From the NCBI GenBank assembly GCA_025363795.1, contig JANYLE010000097.1, positions 1-8,663 of the forward strand: a DNA stretch of 8,663 nt, given 5' to 3'. The translations under genes were made by a program, and so were the position numbers. This document shows positions 1-6,517 of this stretch, piece by piece; the first letter of the stretch is position 1; each line of letters opens with the position of its first letter. Origin of the DNA: Mariniphaga sp. (GTDB lineage: Bacteria > Bacteroidota > Bacteroidia > Bacteroidales > Prolixibacteraceae). Below the pieces are notes generated by a model that saw only the letters and a program-made list of their open reading frames with translations, made no database searches and was not told the origin of the DNA.

Positions 1-317
1 CCTGTAAATAATGTAGCATCTTCGGTAGCTGTAACGACCCAGCCATGTTGCTGGGCAAGTGTTGTGATTGCCTTTATTCCGGATGGTATAGATGTGTGAC
101 GGTAACCTTCTGTCTTTGAGAAAACAAGAACATTTAATTTCTTCTGTTCATTGGCTTTTTTATCCGACTGCGCCATAACGCCCAACGAAACAGCCAATGT
201 CAAAAATAGCATCAATACATTTCTGATCCGGAAATAATTTAATTTCCTAATGTCGGATAGAACCCGCAAGAAAAGAGTCGGATTCGTGTTTTGGTTTTTA
301 GAACATGCTTTTTTCAT
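1..317 (-). CDS. Secreted ThuA-like domain protein, N-terminal part (cut by window edge)
   Basis: An open frame read from ATG at 317 runs off the window after 105 codons. A hydrophobic stretch (about residues 34-47, VLMLFLTLAVSLGV) followed by MAQ looks like a signal peptide, with likely cleavage near residue 49, so the protein is probably exported. The mature part begins with a charged linker, then KLNVLVFSKTEGYRHTSIPS (about residues 61-80) and a helix leading to ATEDATLF. This is the typical start of the ThuA/GATase-like fold, whose members in Bacteroidota are often tied to sugar metabolism. No substrate can be assigned from this fragment. The 35 residues before the hydrophobic core are unusually long for a signal peptide, so ATG 212 (MLFLTLAV...) is an alternative start. 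It lies downstream of the mmd operon on the same strand, behind a terminator, so it is probably a separate transcription unit. The family call is good; the start is uncertain. Confidence 0.75.
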   Translation of the reverse strand, partial: MKKACSKNQNTNPTLFLRVLSDIRKLNYFRIRNVLMLFLTLAVSLGVMAQSDKKANEQKKLNVLVFSKTEGYRHTSIPSGIKAITTLAQQHGWVVTATEDATLFT

Positions 318-347
318 TTCAGGTAATTTTAAGTGATTTAATTAAGC

Positions 348-355
348 CGAAAGTA
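348..355 (-). promoter_or_regulatory. Possible -7 element for the ThuA-like gene
   Basis: On the minus strand these bases read TACTTTCG, one mismatch from the Bacteroidota -7 consensus TAnnTTTG. They lie about 30 bp before ATG 317 and abut the T-run of the upstream terminator. No clear -33 element is seen because that position falls in the terminator stem. This is a weak call. Confidence 0.3.
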
Positions 356-389
356 AATAAAAAAGGCGACCCTTTTAATGGATCGCCTT
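355..389 (-). terminator. Intrinsic terminator of the mmd operon
   Basis: Read on the minus strand, the arms at 383-389 and 363-369 pair perfectly over 7 bp (AAGGCGA/TCGCCTT). One C-A mismatch and two G-C pairs (380-381 with 371-372) close a 7-base loop. The stem is followed by TTTTTTATTT. It starts about 20 bp after the mmdB stop codon, as expected for the end of the operon, and it insulates the downstream ThuA-like gene. Confidence 0.85.
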
Positions 390-410
390 CTTTTATAGTC
401 AGGAATTATA

Positions 411-1571
411 TTAATACAGGAAGCTAAGCAATACACCGGCAGCAACTGCACTACCAATTACACCAGCGACATTCGGTCCCATAGCATGCATCAACAAATG
501 GTTGGTTTTATCATATTGCAAACCAATAACCTGAGATACGCGGGCGCTATGCGGAACGGCAGAAACACCTGCATTACCAATAAGCGGGTTGATTTTATTC
601 CCTTCTTTAAGGAAAAGATTAAGAATTTTAACAAAACCAACTCCACCAATCGTAGCAATAGCAAACGATGTTGCACCTAATACAAAAATTCCAAGCGATT
701 TCACCGTAAGGAAAGTCGTTGCCTGGGTTGAAGCCCCGACTGTCAGACCTATCAGGATTGTGACGACGTCAATCATCGGACCTTTAGCTGTATCAGCCAA
801 CCGTTTTGTGAGGGTACTTTCCTTAAGTAAATTGCCAAAAAATAGCATTCCAAGTAACGGGAGACCTGATGGCACAAGGAAACAGGTTAATAACAGACCT
901 GCAATAGGGAAAATGATTTTTTCCTTTTTTGAAACCGTACGCGGAGGTTTCATTCTGATCAGACGCTCCTTGTTTGTAGTTAATAACCTCATAAAAGGCG
1001 GTTGAATCACCGGAACCAATGCCATATAAGAGTATGCAGAGATAGCAATAGCGCCCATTAATTCAGGAGCCAATTTTGAAGAAAGGAAGATTGCTGTTGG
1101 ACCATCAGCACCACCTATAATGCCGATTGCACCAGCTTCAGAAGGTGAAAATCCAAGGTAAAGTGCAATAGCATAGGCACCAAAAATACCCAGCTGAGCA
1201 GCTGCTCCAACAAGAATCAGTTTCGGATTCGATATCAGCGCCGAAAAGTCGGTCATTGCACCGATTCCAAGAAAGATTAATGGCGGATAGATCCCGTGAA
1301 GCACTCCAAAATAAAGATAATTGAGTACGCTGCCACTCTCATAAATTCCAATCTCGAGACCCGGATAAAAAGCAATATTACCAACCAGAATGCCGAAACC
1401 AATCGGAATCAGCAACATTGGTTCAAATTCTTTGGCAATTGCCAGGTAGATAAACACCAAACCAACCAGAATCATAACGATATGGCCCACTGTCATATTG
1501 GCAAAGGCAGTATATTGCAGAAACTGACTCAGGTGATCGATCACAAAATTAAGGAAACTTGAATTTTCCAT
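411..1571 (-). CDS. mmdB: Methylmalonyl-CoA decarboxylase, sodium-pumping beta subunit
   Basis: This 386-residue multi-spanning inner-membrane protein belongs to the OadB/MmdB/GcdB family. It removes the carboxyl group from carboxybiotin and couples this to Na+ export. The family signatures are intact: GGADGPT at 153-159, SYMALVPVIQPP at 181-192, and NPLIGNAGVSAVPHSAR at 328-344. Aligned by eye to Klebsiella OadB, the residues implicated in Na+ binding and coupling (Asp203, Tyr229, Asn373, Gly377, Ser382, Arg389) correspond to Asp156, Tyr182, Asn328, Gly332, Ser337 and Arg344, with exactly conserved spacing, so the pump should be functional. It is about 45 residues shorter than Klebsiella OadB but close to the usual MmdB/GcdB length. 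It is the last gene of the operon, starting 2 bp after the biotin-carrier stop, which suggests translational coupling. The sequence alone cannot separate MmdB from OadB; the neighbouring epimerase and PccB-type alpha subunit favour methylmalonyl-CoA. Confidence 0.95.
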   Translation of the reverse strand: MENSSFLNFVIDHLSQFLQYTAFANMTVGHIVMILVGLVFIYLAIAKEFEPMLLIPIGFGILVGNIAFYPGLEIGIYESGSVLNYLYFGVLHGIYPPLIFLGIGAMTDFSALISNPKLILVGAAAQLGIFGAYAIALYLGFSPSEAGAIGIIGGADGPTAIFLSSKLAPELMGAIAISAYSYMALVPVIQPPFMRLLTTNKERLIRMKPPRTVSKKEKIIFPIAGLLLTCFLVPSGLPLLGMLFFGNLLKESTLTKRLADTAKGPMIDVVTILIGLTVGASTQATTFLTVKSLGIFVLGATSFAIATIGGVGFVKILNLFLKEGNKINPLIGNAGVSAVPHSARVSQVIGLQYDKTNHLLMHAMGPNVAGVIGSAVAAGVLLSFLY

Positions 1572-1573
1572 AT

Positions 1574-2017
1574 TTATTCTCCAATCACGATTAATACATC
1601 ACCTTCCATTACCGCATCCCCCTTATTTTTGGCAATAGATACGATTTTTCCGGCTTTATCTGCTTCAATATTGTTTTCCATTTTCATGGCTTCCAGGATA
1701 AGCACACGTTGTCCGATTTTCACCATATCTCCCACTTTCACAAATAGTTCAAGAACAACTCCGGGTAGCGGTGATTTAATAGTTCCTGCACCTTTGGGAG
1801 CAGAAGGACTACTGGTTTTAGCGGTTGAAGGAACGATATCCGTTGAAGGAACCGCGACACTTCTTACCAATTTTGGTGTTTTAACAGGTTGCATGGTCTT
1901 ATCGACTTCAACACTGTATTTCGTACCATTGATTTCAATTTCGGCTATGTTGTCATCAACACTCAGAACTTCCGCATCGTATTGATTGCCGTTGATTTTA
2001 AATTTAAATTTTTTCAT
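1574..2017 (-). CDS. mmdC: Biotin carboxyl carrier subunit of methylmalonyl-CoA decarboxylase
   Basis: This 147-residue soluble protein carries the CO2 taken from methylmalonyl-CoA by MmdA to the membrane subunit MmdB. The C-terminal biotinyl domain (about 78-147) has the canonical EAMKM motif at 109-113, so Lys112 should be biotinylated by a biotin ligase encoded elsewhere. The biotinyl-domain turn SPLPG (82-86) is also present. The middle (about 44-77) is a flexible linker rich in Pro, Ser, Thr, Ala and Lys that would let the domain swing between active sites. The N-terminal 40 residues contain two similar beta-hairpin units, INGNQYDAEV (8-17) and INGTKYSVEV (29-38). It lies 12 bp after the OadG-like gene and 2 bp before mmdB. 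The function is secure. Its use as a propionyl-CoA carboxylase carrier would need a biotin carboxylase gene, and none is present here. Confidence 0.94.
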   Translation of the reverse strand: MKKFKFKINGNQYDAEVLSVDDNIAEIEINGTKYSVEVDKTMQPVKTPKLVRSVAVPSTDIVPSTAKTSSPSAPKGAGTIKSPLPGVVLELFVKVGDMVKIGQRVLILEAMKMENNIEADKAGKIVSIAKNKGDAVMEGDVLIVIGE

Positions 2018-2029
2018 TTTCAGTCCGGT

Positions 2030-2917
2030 TTATCTTGGTGATTTTCTTAATCCATAAATTTTTGAACTCCATGGCGAATAAGTACGTGAAACCTTGGTCA
2101 TTGTAATCACAGGATCTTCCTGATCATGAATCTGATCACCATATAAATACAATACCATTACAATTGCAGCATTCACTTCACCAGATAATCCTTCCTGTAC
2201 TAAACCCGGAGAAGCGGCCTGCTTCATTTTGCTGGCCATTCTGGCATCTTTAGTCATTACGAATCCAATGCCTTTAAAGAACAAATACAAAAATGCCAGA
2301 GCAGTAAAGACAACTAACATTGCTATCAGCGTCATTCCTATTCCACTCGGATCAAATATCACGAATTTGTCTGCTTCTGATATTTTTGGCTTTGTATCAT
2401 TATTGGCATTTGGAGTCGATTTTTCAAGGTATCCCCATTGTGCTCCACCATCGACAAGACGACCATAAGTTACATCGGTAGTTTGTGGCGATTTGATGGT
2501 TACACTGTCAAGTAAAGTACGGCCATTGCTTTCAAATAAACAGATCGTTTTTGATTCCTTTAATATGAAATTCACATGAAGAATACCCCTGTCAGGCTCA
2601 TTATCAGCCCACAGCACAATATAACTTCGGGGTGGAATCAACGTTGTTGGCTGACCCTTTGGAATCAGGTACTTTGTAGGGTTTTCAATATCATCAGTGA
2701 GATAGAGCCCTCCAATATTTACCGAATTATGGGCAGAATTGAAAATTTCAATCCATGCACTATGCTTCCCGAAATCATCGACATAATTAGAATCGTTATG
2801 AACGAGGATTTCGTTAAGGCGTAAATCTACCGTACTCTGAGCATTGGTGTTCCTGATTCCAATACACAGGAACACGAGTACGATAAGGTTTAAAACTGTT
2901 AGTTTATTTTTTAGCAT
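2030..2917 (-). CDS. OadG-like delta subunit with exported lamin-tail domain
   Basis: This protein has 295 residues from ATG 2917; an upstream GTG at 2923 would add two (positions below count from the GTG). ATG is preferred because it directly precedes the basic LKNK of the signal peptide. Domains in order: signal peptide (about 1-28, ending TNA-QS); a lamin-tail-type beta-sandwich (about 35-174) with LNEIL, WIEIFN, GGLYLTDD, YIVLWAD, VTYGR and STPNANN; one membrane helix (about 196-217); and a basic cytoplasmic tail ending in YSPWSSKIYGLRKSPR. The helix plus tail matches the small OadG/MmdD subunit that anchors the decarboxylase at the membrane, and its place between mmdA and mmdC matches mmdD in Veillonella. 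Typical OadG proteins have only about 80-120 residues, so the N-terminal 190 are an added extracytoplasmic module. The expected topology is N-out, C-in, as in OadG. The role of the lamin-tail domain is unknown. Confidence 0.88.
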   Translation of the reverse strand: MLKNKLTVLNLIVLVFLCIGIRNTNAQSTVDLRLNEILVHNDSNYVDDFGKHSAWIEIFNSAHNSVNIGGLYLTDDIENPTKYLIPKGQPTTLIPPRSYIVLWADNEPDRGILHVNFILKESKTICLFESNGRTLLDSVTIKSPQTTDVTYGRLVDGGAQWGYLEKSTPNANNDTKPKISEADKFVIFDPSGIGMTLIAMLVVFTALAFLYLFFKGIGFVMTKDARMASKMKQAASPGLVQEGLSGEVNAAIVMVLYLYGDQIHDQEDPVITMTKVSRTYSPWSSKIYGLRKSPR

Positions 2918-2929
2918 GGCCACTAAAAT

Positions 2930-4489
2930 TTATAACGGGAGATTCGAATGTTTCTTCGCCGGCATTGAATCTTTTTTAGTTGCCAACGATTGTAACGCTC
3001 TGATGATGCGGAACCTTGTATTTCGAGGCTCAATTACATCATCGATATAACCGTATCTTGCAGCATTATAAGGATTTGCAAATTCTTCTTTATACTCTGC
3101 TTCAGCTTTGGCAATGAATTCTGCACGGGCAGCGTCATCGGCCAAACCCTTAATGTGTTTACTTTGCAATACTTCAATTGCACCTTTGGGACCCATCACA
3201 GCGATCTCAGCCTGTGGCCATGCGTAATTGATATCTCCACGTAAATGTTTAGAACTCATTACACAATATGCACCACCATAGGCTTTACGCAAAATTACTG
3301 TGATTTTTGGAACTGTGGCTTCTCCGTAAGCGAACAACAATTTCGCCCCATGGATAATGATACCGCCATACTCCTGAGCTGTACCAGGCAAGAATCCGGG
3401 AACATCTTCAAGTGTAACCAAAGGAACATTAAAAGCATCGCAGAACCGAATAAAACGTGCAGCTTTTCTCGAAGCATTGATATCCAGAACGCCAGCCAGA
3501 TAAGCAGGTTGATTAGCGACAATACCTACCGGCATACCGTTAAAACGGGCAAATCCAACAACAATATTCTGGGCATAATTTCTGTGAACTTCCATAAATT
3601 CACCATAGTCAACGATTGAATGGATCACATCCTTAACGTCATATGGTTTATTTGGATTTTCGGGGATGATATCGTTTAATTGGTCATCCAAACGATCAAT
3701 AGGATCATCGCAATGAGCAATTGGTGGATCCTCCAAATTATTCTGAGGTAAATAGGAGAGCAATTTCCTAATCAACAATAATCCTTCTTCTTCTGAATCA
3801 GAGACAAAATGTGTAACTCCTGATTTTGAACCATGTACAAAAGCACCGCCAAGTTGTTCGTCGGTAACAATTTCACCGGTAACAGTTTTAACAACCTTAG
3901 GACCAGTCACAAACATGTAGCTGGTATCTTTGCTCATCACAATAAAGTCGGTCAATGCTGGAGAATAAACTGCCCCTCCGGCACAAGGACCAAAAATGGC
4001 AGAAATCTGAGGAATCACCCCGGAAGCCATGATATTACGCTGAAAAATCTCAGCATAACCGGCTAAAGCTGTGACACCTTCCTGAATACGTGCACCACCT
4101 GAATCGTTGATACCAATACATGGGGCACCAACCTTCATAGCCATATCCATCACTTTACAAATCTTGAGGGCATAGGTTTCAGATAGCGATCCTCCAAAAA
4201 CTGTGAAATCCTGGGAGAAAATAAAAACTGTCCGTCCATCAATTGTACCACGTCCGGTAACAACGCCGTCGCTCAGAAATTTGGTTTTCTCCATACCAAA
4301 ATTGGTACAGCGATGGGTTACGAACATGTCGAACTCTTCGAAGCTTCCTTCGTCAAGAAATAAGTCGATACGTTCACGTGCGGTTAATTTACCTTTGGTG
4401 TGTTGTGCTTCAATTCTTTTCGCTCCACCACCAAGTTTGGCCTCCGCGCGAAGGTCAATCAATTTTTTGATTTTGTCCTGATTGCTCAT
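2930..4489 (-). CDS. mmdA: Methylmalonyl-CoA decarboxylase alpha subunit (carboxyltransferase)
   Basis: This 519-residue cytoplasmic carboxyltransferase of the PccB/MmdA family transfers the carboxyl group from (S)-methylmalonyl-CoA to biotin on MmdC, giving propionyl-CoA. It consists of two crotonase-like halves. The N-terminal half has the oxyanion-hole motifs SGGARIQEG (130-138) and GPCAGGAVYSPA (167-178). The C-terminal half has EDVPGFLPGTAQEYGG (361-376) and RKAYGGAY (401-408). The length is normal for the family and no domain is missing. The C-terminus (KKDSMPAKKHSNLPL) resembles the tails I know from Bacteroidales MmdA. A PccB of propionyl-CoA carboxylase would look alike, but the adjacent OadG-like, biotin-carrier and MmdB genes, and the absence of biotin carboxylase, favour the Na+-pumping decarboxylase. 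It starts 30 bp after the epimerase gene; the next gene starts 12 bp after its TAA. Confidence 0.95.
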   Translation of the reverse strand: MSNQDKIKKLIDLRAEAKLGGGAKRIEAQHTKGKLTARERIDLFLDEGSFEEFDMFVTHRCTNFGMEKTKFLSDGVVTGRGTIDGRTVFIFSQDFTVFGGSLSETYALKICKVMDMAMKVGAPCIGINDSGGARIQEGVTALAGYAEIFQRNIMASGVIPQISAIFGPCAGGAVYSPALTDFIVMSKDTSYMFVTGPKVVKTVTGEIVTDEQLGGAFVHGSKSGVTHFVSDSEEEGLLLIRKLLSYLPQNNLEDPPIAHCDDPIDRLDDQLNDIIPENPNKPYDVKDVIHSIVDYGEFMEVHRNYAQNIVVGFARFNGMPVGIVANQPAYLAGVLDINASRKAARFIRFCDAFNVPLVTLEDVPGFLPGTAQEYGGIIIHGAKLLFAYGEATVPKITVILRKAYGGAYCVMSSKHLRGDINYAWPQAEIAVMGPKGAIEVLQSKHIKGLADDAARAEFIAKAEAEYKEEFANPYNAARYGYIDDVIEPRNTRFRIIRALQSLATKKDSMPAKKHSNLPL

Positions 4490-4519
4490 CGTACTAATAA
4501 TTTTATATTTTGATGAAAA

Positions 4520-4921
4520 TTATTCGCTGCAAAGTTCAGTAAGCACACCTAAAGTTGATTTCGGATGTAAAAATCCAATAGTCAAACCTTCGGCACCTTT
4601 TCTTCCTTGTTTGTCAATCAATTGAATACCTGCATCATTTGCCTGTTGAAGGGCAGCGTTTACATCATCTACAGCAAAAGCAATGTGATGAACTCCAGGA
4701 CCTTTTTTCTCAAGGAATTTACCAATCGGACCTTCAGGGTCTGTTGATTCCAACAATTCAATTTTGGTTTGACCTACTTTGAAGAAAGCGGTTTTGACCT
4801 TTTGATCTTTAACTTCTTCTGTTGCGTAGCATTTGGTACCTAAAAGTGTTTCATAATAGGGAATTGCAGTTTCAAGACTGGCTACTGCAATACCAATGTG
4901 CTCAATATGTGATACATTCAT
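4520..4921 (-). CDS. mce: Methylmalonyl-CoA epimerase
   Basis: This 133-residue protein of the vicinal oxygen chelate (glyoxalase) fold interconverts (R)- and (S)-methylmalonyl-CoA. It links the B12-dependent mutase, which makes the (R) form, to the decarboxylase, which uses the (S) form. Two beta-alpha-beta-beta-beta modules are visible. The expected metal ligands are His8 (IEHIGIAV), Glu55 (TKIELLE), a His in GVHHIAF (78-79) and Glu129 (LTELCSE). The motif GPGVHHIAFAVDD (74-86) and the C-terminal GFLHPKSTLGVLTEL are characteristic of bacterial methylmalonyl-CoA epimerases. The length is normal. It lies 30 bp before mmdA and 73 bp after the CoA-transferase gene, with a strong hairpin in the latter gap. 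No convincing promoter of its own was found, so it is probably co-transcribed from upstream. Confidence 0.93.
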   Translation of the reverse strand: MNVSHIEHIGIAVASLETAIPYYETLLGTKCYATEEVKDQKVKTAFFKVGQTKIELLESTDPEGPIGKFLEKKGPGVHHIAFAVDDVNAALQQANDAGIQLIDKQGRKGAEGLTIGFLHPKSTLGVLTELCSE

Positions 4922-4958
4922 GATAAATTGGTTTTAAGTAATTATTGGTTTATAATGT

Positions 4959-4986
4959 TTTAAGGCAGGGTTTCCCCTGCCTTAAA
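4959..4986 (-). other. Intercistronic 12-bp hairpin with GAAA tetraloop
   Basis: Perfect inverted repeat: arms 4959-4970 and 4975-4986 (TTTAAGGCAGGG with CCCTGCCTTAAA) close a 4-base loop. On the minus-strand transcript the loop is GAAA, a stable GNRA tetraloop. It starts 9 bases after the CoA-transferase stop codon. The downstream bases are ACATTATAAACC, without a U-run, so it does not look like a full intrinsic terminator. It may attenuate transcription or protect the 3' end of the upstream message. Confidence 0.7.
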
Positions 4987-4994
4987 GTGTAGAA

Positions 4995-6305
4995 TTATTT
5001 TGATAATGGTACAAAATGGTAATGTGATCCAAATCGCTCGAAAGCAGCCTTATCCAGCGCTTCGCGATGGTTTGGATGGGCAATCGAAATAAGCATTTTG
5101 GCCCGTTCCTGAAGTGTCTTTCCATAAAGATTTACAGCGCCAAATTCAGTTACAACCCAATGGATATTGGCACGGGTTGATACAACACCTGATCCTTCAA
5201 TAAGTGTCGGGCTGATTTTTGACAACCCTTTTTCGGTTACCGAGGGCATTGCAATAATTGGTCTGCCACGGAAAGAATGACCTGCACCACGGATAAAATC
5301 GATCTGTCCGCCAACGCCAGAGTAATGTTTAATCCCGATTGAATCGGCACAAACCTGACCTGTTAAATCGATTGCAAGCGCTGAATTGATCGCTGTAACG
5401 CGATCGAGTTTGCGAATCACAGCAACGTTGTTCGTGTGACCCACATCCATCATGGCTACTAATGGGTTATCGTCAACAAAATCATATAATTTTTTTGACC
5501 CCATCAGGAAGGTTGCAACCATCTTTCCTTTGTCGATACTCTTCATGCTACCTGTAATTACCCCTTTTTCCACAAGAGGAAGGATACCATCGGCAAACAT
5601 TTCAGTATGAACACCAAGGTTTTTATGATTTCCAAGTTGTGAAAGAACTGCATTCGGAATTCCTCCGATACCCATCTGTAAACAAGCGCCATCTTCAATC
5701 AAGGCAGCTGCATTCTTACCGATGGCAATGTCCATTTCGCTCAATGGTGCAAGATCATGAGCATATAGCGGAGAATCATCTTCAACAAAAATATCAATCT
5801 GATCAAGTCTGATCATGGCATCACCCCAGGCACGAGGAACATTTGGATTGACCAAAGCAATCACCACATCAGCGCATTCAACTGCGGCAAGGGTAGCATC
5901 GACAGAGGTTCCAAGAGAAACATATCCATGTTTGTCAGGTAAGGAAACCATAATCAAAGCCACATTAACCTTGAGATATCCTTCGCGGATCAGTTTTTGA
6001 GTTTCGCTAAGGAAAACCGGGATATAATCGGCATAACCAGCCTGAGTTTGTTTGCGAAGATTAGCTCCTACAAAGAATTGTTGTGCATTAAATATTCCTT
6101 CAAATTCCGGGTTAGCATAATCAACGACACCTTCAATATGGAGGTGCTGAATTTTTACATCATAAAGTTCTCCGGCACGTCCACGTTCAACCATTGCATT
6201 GATTAACGCATGTGGGGTAACTGCTACGCAGCTTAAATGAACCCTATCGCCCGATTTGATGACTTTTACAGCTTCCTCGGCAGTAACATATCTAACTTGC
6301 TTCAT
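4995..6305 (-). CDS. Acetyl-CoA hydrolase/transferase family CoA-transferase
   Basis: This 436-residue cytoplasmic enzyme belongs to the class I CoA-transferases of the 4-hydroxybutyrate/butyryl-CoA:acetate type. These swap CoA between an acyl-CoA and a free acid through a glutamyl-CoA thioester. The catalytic Glu is expected to be Glu235 in GVHTEMFADG (231-240). The glycine-rich MGIGGIPNAV (211-220) and GVGGQIDFIRGAGHS (330-344) form the CoA and oxyanion pockets of the family. VTEFGAVNLYGKTLQERA (385-402) is the conserved C-terminal signature. It is first in the cluster, upstream of the epimerase and decarboxylase, so a propionyl-CoA:succinate (or acetate) exchange is the likely job; this is inferred from context. 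It is shorter than the roughly 500-residue Cat1-type succinate CoA-transferases, so acetate or 4-hydroxybutyrate remain possible acceptors. ATG 6305 is supported by a promoter 31 bp upstream. Confidence 0.9.
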   Translation of the reverse strand: MKQVRYVTAEEAVKVIKSGDRVHLSCVAVTPHALINAMVERGRAGELYDVKIQHLHIEGVVDYANPEFEGIFNAQQFFVGANLRKQTQAGYADYIPVFLSETQKLIREGYLKVNVALIMVSLPDKHGYVSLGTSVDATLAAVECADVVIALVNPNVPRAWGDAMIRLDQIDIFVEDDSPLYAHDLAPLSEMDIAIGKNAAALIEDGACLQMGIGGIPNAVLSQLGNHKNLGVHTEMFADGILPLVEKGVITGSMKSIDKGKMVATFLMGSKKLYDFVDDNPLVAMMDVGHTNNVAVIRKLDRVTAINSALAIDLTGQVCADSIGIKHYSGVGGQIDFIRGAGHSFRGRPIIAMPSVTEKGLSKISPTLIEGSGVVSTRANIHWVVTEFGAVNLYGKTLQERAKMLISIAHPNHREALDKAAFERFGSHYHFVPLSK

Positions 6306-6335
6306 ATGATAATATAACTAATTAAAAATTTGCCG

Positions 6336-6343
6336 CAAAGGTA
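6336..6343 (-). promoter_or_regulatory. -7 promoter element of the CoA-transferase/mmd cluster
   Basis: On the minus strand these bases read TACCTTTG, an exact match to the Bacteroidota -7 consensus TAnnTTTG, 30 bases before ATG 6305. The region about 19 bases further upstream is only T-rich (TTTTTC), so the -33 element is weak. This is probably the main promoter of the six-gene propionate cluster. Confidence 0.7.
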
Positions 6344-6413
6344 AAAATTATTACTATGGAGAAAAAGAAAAACTGCGCAAAATAGTGTTATTTTAAAAAA
6401 TCGAACGATCAGG

Positions 6414-6426
6414 TTGAAACTTTCAA
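6414..6426. promoter_or_regulatory. Perfect 13-bp palindrome, possible operator
   Basis: TTGAAA-C-TTTCAA is a perfect palindrome with one central base, lying between the two divergent -7 elements (about 70 bp from the minus one and 60 bp from the plus one). A shared dimeric regulator could bind here. A single half-site, TTGAAAC, recurs near 6500. The sequence is AT-rich, so chance is possible. Confidence 0.35.
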
Positions 6427-6485
6427 ATCTTAAATAAATGAAGCATATTTTCAATCGAACGCTAATGAACATTTCTAAACTTTAG

Positions 6486-6493
6486 TATGTTTG
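6486..6493 (+). promoter_or_regulatory. -7 promoter element of the Lpd-like gene
   Basis: TATGTTTG matches the Bacteroidota -7 consensus TAnnTTTG exactly and lies 24 bases before ATG 6518. No clear TTTG -33 element is visible at the expected distance. It confirms the choice of ATG 6518, since the predicted leader is only about 15-20 bases long. Confidence 0.65.
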
Positions 6494-6517
6494 CTTCATT
6501 GAAACTAAGATAAAGAA

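Noticed and set aside
589..1005. A 138-codon plus-strand open frame opposite mmdB, and similar frames at 3245-3619, 3833-4066 and 4203-4481
   Set aside because: They lie wholly antisense to strongly conserved genes, show no recognisable domain, and are explained as shadows of the real coding frames.
2930..4489. Annotation as propionyl-CoA or acetyl-CoA carboxylase beta chain
   Set aside because: There is no biotin carboxylase gene in the cluster, while the membrane Na+-pump subunit and OadG-like subunit are adjacent; decarboxylation is the better reading.
4925..4956. Two similar ATTGGTTTtAA-like segments upstream of the epimerase gene
   Set aside because: They are short, AT-rich and imperfect, and chance explains them; no TAnnTTTG element is present there.
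4959..4986. Full intrinsic terminator between the CoA-transferase and epimerase genes
   Set aside because: The stem is strong but no U-run follows on the transcribed strand, and no convincing promoter was found for the epimerase downstream.
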